Source of the DNA: Paenibacillus sp. D2_2
Lineage (GTDB): Bacteria > Bacillota > Bacilli > Paenibacillales > Paenibacillaceae
Reading direction: 5' to 3'
Length of the DNA: 64,000 nucleotides
NCBI RefSeq assembly: GCF_031199965.1
Contig: NZ_CP133605.1
Coordinates: 2,264,501 to 2,328,500 of the forward strand
Below are positions 57,880 to 64,000 of this stretch, one piece after another (within the stretch, counting starts at the first letter, position 1; every line of letters begins with the position of its first letter). Under the pieces are notes generated by a model. The model was not told where the DNA came from, made no database searches, and was given only the letters and a program-made list of their open reading frames with translations. Position numbers and translations under genes: made by a program.

Positions 57880-58479
57880 TCAAGGTGTTATAAAGCTTCC
57901 AGCGTAAGTTAGGTCATTACTACCAATGACTTGAGATGGAGTAACATAAGCTTCCTTTTTCTCGTCATAGTAACCAATGATATAGTCGGTTTTATTATTG
58001 CCATAATAGAATGCTTGCCAGATGAATTTTGAACAGTAGTTTGGATCTAATGAACCCAATTTAAAATTATCCCATGATGCCCATGGTATATAATAGGTTG
58101 ATATACTCGCATAATTATTCTCTGCCCATTCAGCTGCTTTCACACCGTGAGCTGATCTATATACCTTGATAGTTTCACCTTTACCATGTCTACTTGAGTA
58201 AGCATAAATTCCATCTGATTTCCCGGCATTACCCGCTGCTGGGTTGACGTGATATACATTTAAGTCAGACCCTACAATACCGACATGTCCTACGATAGCA
58301 GTTGATGAACCAAACGATTTAGATGAGTAGACAATATCACCAGCTCGCATAATAACATTGCTTCCAGGGTAGTAAACAGGAAGTTCAGCTCTTGGCTCAA
58401 CTTCTGCGTTTGCGCTTAAAGAAATTGAAAGTAATAGAAAAAAGACTAAGACTGAAAATAAATACTTGTAATATTTCAT
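57880..58479 (-). CDS. Secreted YiiX/NlpC-like permuted papain-fold hydrolase
   Basis: 199 residues with a signal peptide (KYLFSVLVFFLLLSISLSANA). Order of motifs: GDIVYSSKSFGSSTAIVGHVGIVG with the catalytic histidine, VYHVNPAAGN, then NYCSKFIWQAFYY with the catalytic cysteine C-terminal to the histidine. That circularly permuted order is typical of the YiiX/YaeF branch of the NlpC/P60 superfamily. Members act on wall peptides or acyl chains; the substrate here is unknown. Confidence 0.78.
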   Translation of the reverse strand: MKYYKYLFSVLVFFLLLSISLSANAEVEPRAELPVYYPGSNVIMRAGDIVYSSKSFGSSTAIVGHVGIVGSDLNVYHVNPAAGNAGKSDGIYAYSSRHGKGETIKVYRSAHGVKAAEWAENNYASISTYYIPWASWDNFKLGSLDPNYCSKFIWQAFYYGNNKTDYIIGYYDEKKEAYVTPSQVIGSNDLTYAGSFITP

Positions 58480-58597
58480 AATATCCCCCTTTAATAGAAT
58501 ATATTTACATATTTAATCTATCATAACTACCAGAAGTTTACAAGATTAACGACATGTAGTATTTTTATATCAACTAGTTTTCTGAAGGGGGCTATTT

Positions 58598-58966
58598 ATG
58601 AGATTATATTCGAACAAGAGTTCTCAATTAATTATTACTTTACTCTACCCTTTACTAATTTTCTTATTATTGAGCTTCCGAGAAGAAATAGACACATGGA
58701 TCGTCCCAATAGGCATATCATTTATATTTTGTTTTTTATGGAGAAACATTCGCTATTTAATGGTTTCAACATTGATTATGTGGGTTGTTACGGTTCCGTT
58801 GTGGTATTTTGTGGTTGAAATAGATAAAGAGAGTCAATTCGCAGTGCTTTTTAGTTCATCTTTACCACTAGTTGTCTTGCAATTTGTAGTTATTGTCTTA
58901 GTTCCAGAATTAATAATTATTTCTATTAGGAACTTTTTAATAAGAAGATTCATTTCAAAAAGTTGA
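58598..58966 (+). CDS. Small integral membrane protein, unknown
   Basis: 122 residues behind GAAGGGGGCTATTT. Four hydrophobic segments (LIITLLYPLLIFLLLSF, WIVPIGISFIFCFLW, YLMVSTLIMWVVTVPLWYFVV, LPLVVLQFVVIVLVPELIIISI) with a basic C-terminus (RNFLIRRFISKS). It is low in GC like the divergent papain-like gene next to it. No family recognised. Confidence 0.6.
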   Translation: MRLYSNKSSQLIITLLYPLLIFLLLSFREEIDTWIVPIGISFIFCFLWRNIRYLMVSTLIMWVVTVPLWYFVVEIDKESQFAVLFSSSLPLVVLQFVVIVLVPELIIISIRNFLIRRFISKS

Positions 58967-59210
58967 TTTATCACCTATACCGCGCCGTTCAATCAATGCT
59001 ATAAACATGGATTGAAAATCTTATCGAGGATGTGCTTGTTATTAGCCCCGGATTTAAAATAGAATAGCATTTTAAGTTTTTCTCGGTACATAAATAATGT
59101 CCTTAGAACCTCTCAATGGAGAAGCCAAAGGACTGAAAATTTTACTTCTTCGTTATTTGTTTTTTACCTTTGGACACCGACATAAGTGGTCCGATCTTTT
59201 AGGTGATGTG

Positions 59211-59239
59211 AGAGGGAAGGGGCTTGCAGCCCCCTCTAT
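59211..59239 (-). terminator. Hairpin after the DUF2642 gene
   Basis: AGAGGG-AA-GGGGC (59211-59223) pairs with GCCCC-CTCT (59229-59237) around TTGCA. There is little T-rich tail on the minus strand, so it is a weak call. Confidence 0.45.
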
Positions 59240-59243
59240 ATGA

Positions 59244-59570
59244 TTATTCTGGCATGATCCAAACAATTTCGCTAATGCGGACAATAAATTTCTTATGTCT
59301 TTCTTCCAACACAACATGGTCTTGTTTTACATCGATGACACATCCATCGAGTCTGCCGCGTGTTGTTTCCAGAATAACAATTTTACCCATGAGGGACATT
59401 AAACACTCAACCACGCATTGATCGACGGGATGGACAATGATAGATTGAGGCATGTGTTGCTTGTGGGGCATGTTAGACATATTGGCCATATTAGCCATAT
59501 TAGCGGTGTTTGGCATGTTAGACATATTAGACATGTTGGGCATTTGATACATCATTGGATAACCGTTCAA
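59244..59570 (-). CDS. DUF2642-like protein with Asn-Met repeats
   Basis: 108 residues from TTG 59570, chosen because TTGGGAGGTAATTTT sits correctly before it; longer in-frame ATG starts upstream lack a site. Residues 10-40 are a degenerate tandem of NM(S/A) triplets (MSNMSNMPNTANMANMANMSNMP) encoded by 9-base repeats. The C-terminal 60 residues (VDQCVVECLMSLMGKIVILETTRGRLDGCVIDVKQDHVVLE) resemble an Sm-like DUF2642 domain found in spore-former proteins. Role unknown. Confidence 0.7.
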   Translation of the reverse strand: MNGYPMMYQMPNMSNMSNMPNTANMANMANMSNMPHKQHMPQSIIVHPVDQCVVECLMSLMGKIVILETTRGRLDGCVIDVKQDHVVLEERHKKFIVRISEIVWIMPE

Positions 59571-59774
59571 AAAATTACCTCCCAATATTTTATACGTCAT
59601 TCTATGCATATGCCTATATAAGTAATTGGGCGTCCGCCTAGAGTTTGGAAATAAAATAGACAAAGGCCCGTTCTAGGATTAATACAAGGATCTCAAGTGA
59701 ACGTTTAGATTGTAATGATTCGACAGAGCGTTTGAAAACCAGGGAGGAGAGAAGGGATTATATAATTACAATTT

Positions 59775-59803
59775 AAAAAGCATCCCACCAGGGATGCTTT
59801 TTG
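59775..59803 (-). terminator. Terminator of lexA
   Basis: AAAAAGCATCCC (59775-59786) and GGGATGCTTTTT (59791-59802) with an ACCA loop form a perfect stem; on the minus strand it ends in T residues after the lexA stop. Confidence 0.9.
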
Positions 59804-59848
59804 TGATCTTTGCTGCATTTAATCGTCAATTAATTGTATAAATCAATT

Positions 59849-60472
59849 CTAATGAAAATCTCGGAATAGGCCAATAACTTTACCAAGGATGCTTACGTGT
59901 TTCAAGCGAAGGGGCTCCATAGTAGGATTCTCCGGTTGCAGTCGGATATGATCCTTCTCCTTATAGAAGGTCTTAACCGTTGCTTCATCCTCCTCAGTCA
60001 TTGCTACGACGATATCGCCGTTGTTCGCGGTTTGTTGTTGTCTTACGATAACATAATCGCCATTATGGATTCCGGCTTCAATCATGCTCTCGCCGACTAC
60101 GGATAGCATGAATATCTCGCCATCGTTCGCATAATGATTAGGTAGCGGAAAGTAATCTTCTATATTCTCGGTAGCCGTGATCGGCACGCCCGCTGTCACT
60201 TTACCGACTACAGGAACGCGTGCTACCGAATGAGCAAACAGACCGGCGCTTTCGGATTCCTCGCCAAGAAGCTCGATTGCTCTCGGTTTGGTAGGGTCAC
60301 GTCGAATGAATCCCTTCTTCTCCAGACGATCCAGATGTCCGTGTACCGTAGAGCTGGAGGCTAGTCCAACGGCTTCTCCAATTTCACGGACGGAGGGCGG
60401 ATATCCTTTCGTTCGTACTTCGCTGCGTATAAATTCCAAGATTGCTTGCTGGCGGCTGGACACCTTAGACAT
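59849..60472 (-). CDS. lexA: SOS repressor LexA
   Basis: 207 residues from ATG 60472. N-terminal winged helix ([52 protein letters not shown]), self-cleavage bond Ala94-Gly95 in GKVTAGVP, catalytic Ser129 in VGESMIEAG and Lys167 in TVKTFY. RecA filaments trigger cleavage and derepression. The gene is divergent from yneA, with LexA boxes between them, so it is autoregulated. Confidence 0.97.
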   Translation of the reverse strand: MSKVSSRQQAILEFIRSEVRTKGYPPSVREIGEAVGLASSSTVHGHLDRLEKKGFIRRDPTKPRAIELLGEESESAGLFAHSVARVPVVGKVTAGVPITATENIEDYFPLPNHYANDGEIFMLSVVGESMIEAGIHNGDYVIVRQQQTANNGDIVVAMTEEDEATVKTFYKEKDHIRLQPENPTMEPLRLKHVSILGKVIGLFRDFH

Positions 60473-60506
60473 AACCAATCAACTCCACTTAGTAACGTTT
60501 GGAAAA

Positions 60507-60545
60507 ATTATAACATAGAACTACCGTTCGTACAAACATAAGTTC
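60507..60545 (-). promoter_or_regulatory. lexA promoter with two LexA boxes
   Basis: On the minus strand TTGTAC (60530-60535), 17 bases, TATAAT (60507-60512). LexA-type palindromes GAAC-TACC-GTTC (60518-60529) and AAAC-ATAA-GTTC (60534-60545) cover the spacer and the -35, allowing tight autorepression. Confidence 0.85.
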
Positions 60546-60610
60546 TAACATTGCTCGTTATTGACCCATCTTGACCATTTATGACGAAGAATGCTGTAAA
60601 AATAATTAGG

Positions 60611-60622
60611 GAACGAATGTTC
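60611..60622. promoter_or_regulatory. LexA box between lexA and yneA
   Basis: GAAC-GAAT-GTTC is a perfect core match to the Gram-positive LexA operator. It lies just upstream of the yneA -35 and could act on both divergent genes. Confidence 0.82.
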
Positions 60623-60632
60623 GAAAAAAGTA

Positions 60633-60687
60633 TTGAATCAAACAAGTGTTCGTGTTATATTATTTTCAGTAATAAGAACACTTGTTT
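60633..60687 (+). promoter_or_regulatory. yneA promoter with two LexA boxes
   Basis: TTGAAT (60633-60638), 17 bases, TATATT (60656-60661). AAAC-AAGT-GTTC (60640-60651) lies within the spacer and GAAC-ACTT-GTTT (60676-60687) just after the start of transcription. Together with the box at 60611 this gives three operators for yneA. Confidence 0.82.
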
Positions 60688-60700
60688 GGAGATGAGGAAA

Positions 60701-61063
60701 ATGCTTAAATATAGCACATATAAAAGTATTTATACGGAGTCAATCCAGAAATCTTCTATATTATCATCAGAGGTTCAAGGTTCCCGTATTTCTAAAACTG
60801 CCAAGAGAACGATGCTGGTGCTGGTACTGCTGTTATTAACCTGCACTGGGGTGGTCTCGGCTTTTGCCGCATCTAATGATAGCGTAAATAAGAAACCATT
60901 GGAGACAGTTATTGTTATGCCGGGTGATACTTTATGGGAGATCGCATCAGAACATAAACCTCAAGGTAAAGACATTAGAAGATATATAGAATCTATTAAG
61001 CGGGTTAACGGAATGCATGTAAGTTCGATAAAGGCTGGAGAGGTACTAGTTCTTCCTAAGTAA
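60701..61063 (+). CDS. yneA: SOS cell-division suppressor YneA
   Basis: 120 residues from ATG 60701 behind GGAGATGAGG. A long basic N-terminus, one membrane helix (RTMLVLVLLLLTCTGVVSAFAA) and an extracellular LysM domain (ETVIVMPGDTLWEIASEHKP, VNGMHVSSIKAGEVLVLPK) match YneA. In Bacillus it delays septation during DNA damage and is degraded later. Its divergence from lexA and the LexA boxes confirm SOS control. Confidence 0.9.
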   Translation: MLKYSTYKSIYTESIQKSSILSSEVQGSRISKTAKRTMLVLVLLLLTCTGVVSAFAASNDSVNKKPLETVIVMPGDTLWEIASEHKPQGKDIRRYIESIKRVNGMHVSSIKAGEVLVLPK

Positions 61064-61146
61064 TCAGTTACTTGTTCGATTTTTCCGGCCTGCTGATTGA
61101 ACGTCGATTCTGTTTTACGATGAACCGAAATTACTATATAATGAAG

Positions 61147-61190
61147 AGAGCTTGTGTTACAGGCGGTTGTGCCTTGACAAGCTCTTTTTC
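61147..61190 (+). terminator. Terminator after yneA
   Basis: AGAGCTTGT (61147-61155) and ACAAGCTCT (61177-61185) form the outer stem with CAGGC/GCCTTG inside, followed by TTTTTC. Confidence 0.85.
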
Positions 61191-61308
61191 TCATGTCAGA
61201 GTATGAATAATTGCTGCTTTGCATGAGTGGTAAATACGGCTTGAATATCTTCCAATATATGAGGATGCAAGCTGTAACATAAAAGATTAACGACTTGGGG
61301 AGGGACTT

Positions 61309-61482
61309 ATGGATATAGAATCTGTTGTTGCGCGGATCAATGAATTGGCCCGTAAGCATAAAACTGATGGACTAACGGAAGAAGAGATTCTGGAGAGAGC
61401 TAAGCTTCGCGAGAGATATCTCGAGAATTTCCGGGCGAATTTCCGTCAAAGACTAGAACAAATCGAAATTGTCGAGGAGTAA
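61309..61482 (+). CDS. ynzC: DUF896 protein YnzC
   Basis: 57 residues behind GGGGAGGGACTT. Two-helix protein: VVARINELARKHKTDGLTEEE and KLRERYLENFRANFRQRLEQIE, the YnzC/DUF896 signature. In Bacillus ynzC lies near lexA-yneA and has been linked to the SOS operon. Here a terminator separates it from yneA, so it may be expressed independently. The function is not established. Confidence 0.87.
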   Translation: MDIESVVARINELARKHKTDGLTEEEILERAKLRERYLENFRANFRQRLEQIEIVEE

Positions 61483-61605
61483 GCCGGCCCTAGGGCCTGG
61501 CTATACATAACATGCGGCTTACGGATACGAGTGAGGCTTGATTGGCTTGACCTGTTGTAGGCTTATACTGTTGATAGGCGTTATTTAATATGAGGAGGAC
61601 TGAGT

Positions 61606-62138
61606 ATGGGTTCATTTGACAGAAAAGTAGAACGCAATCAAAAAAGATTGAACCAGAAAGGGAAAGGACCTGTGATTACGACAAGCACAGCATCCGATCC
61701 GCGAAGATCACTTGGTGTACGGGGGATGGTGACATTTTCCGCGGACGTAATATGATCCTTCCGGGCGTGCTGGTGCTCATAGCCCTACTATATTCAACCG
61801 TTGGCATTGTCGGTAATGCTGCAGAGATGAATTCTTGGCTTTATTGGCTGACGATAGGGCTATATTTGTTGCTTGCCTTCACCTTGTTCATGAGAAGACC
61901 TTATCTTCGCATTAATAAGAACTGGGTATATACAACCAAATACAACCGCGACCGACTTCTAGAGGCGGGCAATATTAAAAAAATCAAAGTAAGTCGCAAA
62001 AAAATTATGATCGTGCCTAAAATCAAGGATGCGAACTGGGTATTCTATCGTACTCGCAATTTGTTTGATACGACAGCTATGGGAGACCGTCTAGAGCAGT
62101 TCGCACACACTCACAATGTTCCGTTTGAGAGAGAATAG
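61606..62138 (+). CDS. Membrane protein with two helices, frameshifted
   Basis: ATG 61606 follows ATGAGGAGGACTG. The basic start MGSFDRKVERNQKRLNQKGKG continues to VRG and breaks at G5 61721-61725; a sixth G gives DGDIFRGRNMILPGVLVLIALLYSTVG and a 177-residue protein. Two membrane helices (MILPGVLVLIALLYSTVGIVG, WLYWLTIGLYLLLAFTLF) precede a cytoplasmic beta-rich domain (IKKIKVSRKKIMIVPKIKDANWVFYR). Similar uncharacterised proteins occur in Bacillales. No function known. Confidence 0.72.
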
Positions 62139-62201
62139 GATATTTCCGTAGAGCGCATAGCAAATAATGCATTTGTCATGGGAGAGGGAGGCTTGGTCGG
62201 A

Positions 62202-62996
62202 ATGGCCATTAAAGCGGTATGTTTTGATTTAGATGATACATTGCTCTGGGACGATCGAAGCGTGAAAGAAGCTTTCGAGGAGACGTGCCGTAAGGCTGAA
62301 TCCCTAACGGGCTGCAACCCAGTTGAGCTGGAAGCAGCTGTCCGTAGAGAAGCAAGGGAATTGTACGAATCCTATGAGACATTTCCTTTTACGAAAATGA
62401 TCGGGATTAACCCCTTTGAAGGGTTGTGGGCAAACTTCTCAGCAGGCGAACAGCCGGAATTCCGTCAGCTTGAACAATTGGCACCGATCTATCGCAAGGA
62501 GTCTTGGCGTCGTGGCATGCTCTCTTTAGGCATTGATAATGATGAAATGGCTGCTGAGCTTGCCGAAGGTTTTGCTGCAGAACGCCGAGCACGCGCTTAT
62601 GTATATGAAGAAACATTCCAAATCTTGCAGGAGCTAAAGGGGAAATTTAAGCTGCTTCTACTTACGAATGGCTGCCCTGCTCTGCAGCAAGAGAAGCTGG
62701 ATGGGGTGCCAGAGCTCTCTGCCTATTTCGATAAGATCATTATCTCCGGTAGTTTTGGCAAAGGTAAACCTGATTCCTCGATTTTCAAGCACGCGCTTGA
62801 TCAGTTAGGAACGAAGCCCGAAGAGACTTTAATGGTTGGGGACAAGCTTACGACCGATATTCGTGGATCACTCAGCGTAGGCATTCACGCAGTATGGATA
62901 AATCGTGATGAGAAGACCCGTAATGATGAGATCGTACCGGATTACGAAATCTCTCATTTATCCCAGTTGCATCAAATTATTACGGAATTTGCTTAA
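62202..62996 (+). CDS. HAD-family hydrolase
   Basis: 264 residues from ATG 62202 behind GGGAGAGGGAGG. HAD motif I CFDLDDTLLWDD, motif II LLLLTNGCPALQQ, motif III GKGKPDSSIF and motif IV LMVGDKLTTDIRGSLSVGIHAVWIN are all in order. The cap is helical (type C1). The DxDDT nucleophile region and VGD-D acid pair indicate a functional phosphatase; the substrate is unknown but resembles YfnB/YjjG-type nucleotidases. Confidence 0.88.
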   Translation: MAIKAVCFDLDDTLLWDDRSVKEAFEETCRKAESLTGCNPVELEAAVRREARELYESYETFPFTKMIGINPFEGLWANFSAGEQPEFRQLEQLAPIYRKESWRRGMLSLGIDNDEMAAELAEGFAAERRARAYVYEETFQILQELKGKFKLLLLTNGCPALQQEKLDGVPELSAYFDKIIISGSFGKGKPDSSIFKHALDQLGTKPEETLMVGDKLTTDIRGSLSVGIHAVWINRDEKTRNDEIVPDYEISHLSQLHQIITEFA

Positions 62997-63003
62997 AATA
63001 TAA

Positions 63004-63203
63004 GTTCAAAAGGCCGGTTACAGCACCGAAGCTTATTCTTTCGATGTGCGTTTTTTCAAAACGCTTCAGTTGGATGAAGCTAGGGCGTGAGGAGCGGAGC
63101 GTACGAAGTTTGTACGTGAGCACCGGAAGGCCCGGCTGAATTCAAGATTCGATGTCGAATAACTTCATGATTCACTTCGTGATCAAAAGCGGACTTTTTG
63201 AAC
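63004..63203 (+). repeat. Dispersed terminal-inverted-repeat element, type I copy 4
   Basis: Bounded by GTTCAAAAGGCCGG and by AAGCGGACTTTTTGAAC (ending 63203). The core has GAGGAGCGGAGCGTACG, the CGTAC/GTACG stem with loop GAAGTTT, GAGCACCGGAAGGCCCG and TTCGATGTCGAA. About 45 extra bases lie on the left relative to the 53.0 kb copy. Confidence 0.82.
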
Positions 63204-63251
63204 TTCCTCTCAAGACCTCGCCATTTAAGATTCATGAGGAAGGAAGATAAC

Positions 63252-63662
63252 ATGCGAAGAAGAAGCTGGAGTTTTCTGATATTTGCGCTTATTCTCATCG
63301 TGATCAGTGGTTGTGGAGATAAAAGTTCTACCAATCACGTAGACAGCATGGCTATGGAACCGATTCAGGTGGGGCTTCAAGTGAATCCGACTGAGATTCA
63401 AGTAGGTGAAAAGGTCCACTTTGAGGCCAAGGTGACCTATCAAGGGAAGACAGTGGATGATGCCAAAGAGGTCATGTTTGAAATCTGGAAGGACGGAGAT
63501 AGCGAAGACCAGCATAGTAAGGTAACCGTCAAGAGTGCTGGAGAAGGAAGCTACGTGCTGGAGAAAATCTTCAAAGAGGCGGGTAACTACCATGTTACCT
63601 CTCATGTTACGGCCAGAGATCAACATTCGATGCCTTCAGAGGAATTTACTGTGCATGAATAA
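63252..63662 (+). CDS. YtkA/FixH-like lipoprotein
   Basis: 136 residues from ATG 63252 behind AGGAAGGAAG. Signal peptide and lipobox VISGCGD place it on the outer membrane face. The rest is a beta-sandwich (MEPIQVGLQVNPTEIQVGEKVHFEAKVTYQGKTVDDAKEVMFEIWKDG, AGNYHVTSHVTARDQHSMPSEEFTV) of the YtkA-like/FixH family, which may act in metal handling; HV and HSM positions could bind copper but this is speculative. Confidence 0.8.
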   Translation: MRRRSWSFLIFALILIVISGCGDKSSTNHVDSMAMEPIQVGLQVNPTEIQVGEKVHFEAKVTYQGKTVDDAKEVMFEIWKDGDSEDQHSKVTVKSAGEGSYVLEKIFKEAGNYHVTSHVTARDQHSMPSEEFTVHE

Positions 63663-63692
63663 GAATTCAATCTAATTGTCTTGTAAGAAAGC

Positions 63693-63721
63693 TGCTCTTC
63701 ATGCGAAGGGCAGTTTTTTTA
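63693..63721 (+). terminator. Terminator after the YtkA-like gene
   Basis: CTGCTCTTC (63693-63701) and GAAGGGCAG (63706-63714, one G-U) followed by seven T. Confidence 0.88.
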
Positions 63722-64000
63722 ATGGCGTATTCCAGTCTGAATTTATGTCTATAGAAGCTTCAAGTTTCAATGGGACATGAAAAGAATAGCGTATATCATT
63801 GTGATATTGAAACTAATAGCAATCATGAAATGAGTCGCCAATTACGAACGATAACTAATCGAAGCGTAATTTCGTTCGTGTTTAATAATCCGATTACATA
63901 CATTGGGATACATATATTTACTTCTCCGTTAGTAGAATTTGATTCGATTTAATTATTGATACTGACCCTTGAAACGTTTATTGAAATTTAACCCTAAGGT

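Noticed and set aside
58980..59210. Possible small RNA between the membrane protein and the DUF2642 gene
   Set aside because: Only a short GGAC-GTCC hairpin is visible and no promoter or terminator pair frames it.
63770..63952. Open frame at the right window edge
   Set aside because: Sixty codons without a binding site and of mixed composition; no support as a gene.

Overview
The window reads as a chromosomal segment of an endospore-forming Firmicute, most likely Paenibacillus or a close relative. Evidence: cotE, spoVK, a GerA/GerC/GerB germinant-receptor operon, the cotE-(amidoligase)-mutS-mutL-miaA-hfq order, ynbB-glnR-glnA, lexA-yneA-ynzC, Gram-positive ribosome-binding sites and GlnR and LexA operators of the Bacillus type. 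No rRNA, tRNA or CRISPR array was seen.

Layout. (1) 1-15.4 kb is the right part of a siphovirus prophage: portal (cut by the window edge), ClpP-like protease, HK97-type capsid, connectors, tail tube, frameshifted tail chaperones, tape measure, tail tip, two probable cargo genes, fibre, XhlA/holin/amidase lysis cassette, then an SOS-controlled gene and a small repressor-like gene. It ends abruptly inside an ABC-exporter gene whose first third is missing, so that gene is probably the integration site. (2) 15.4-30.7 kb: exporter remnant, tandem GNAT, YlmA-like ATPase, SPFH protein, germinant receptor operon (with a small D-type subunit), HD-GYP protein, MprF, CPBP protease, PatB-like lyase, carbonic anhydrase. 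(3) 30.9-38 kb: M32 carboxypeptidase, an ArsR-like regulator with a small membrane protein, an orphan gene, an NMT1/SsuABC-type importer, a YqjA-like membrane protein. (4) 38.4-57.5 kb: spore coat, mismatch repair, tRNA modification, Hfq, PBP1a, SpoVK and glutamine synthetase. (5) 57.9-64 kb: secreted papain-like protein, LexA/YneA SOS unit and small genes.

Two themes cut across the window. First, about 17 genes are interrupted by single-base length changes, almost all losses in homopolymer runs of 2-6, with otherwise intact family-like protein on both sides. The simplest reading is homopolymer base-calling error; because mutL is itself interrupted, a real mismatch-repair-deficient lineage is an alternative worth testing. 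I annotate these as single genes. The tail chaperone frameshift differs: it has a canonical CCCAAAC slippery heptamer and is probably programmed.

Second, the intergenic regions are rich in structured repeats: a mosaic family bounded by a GTTTAAAAAGTC-type inverted terminal repeat (38.2, 39.1, 51.4, 53.1 and 63.1 kb) with a conserved core and a stem whose loop varies; two 180-190 bp elements built of four roughly 40-nt units in forward-forward-reverse-reverse order with unrelated unit sequences (33.9 and 43.9 kb); and several long palindromes. These are the best candidates here for something undescribed.
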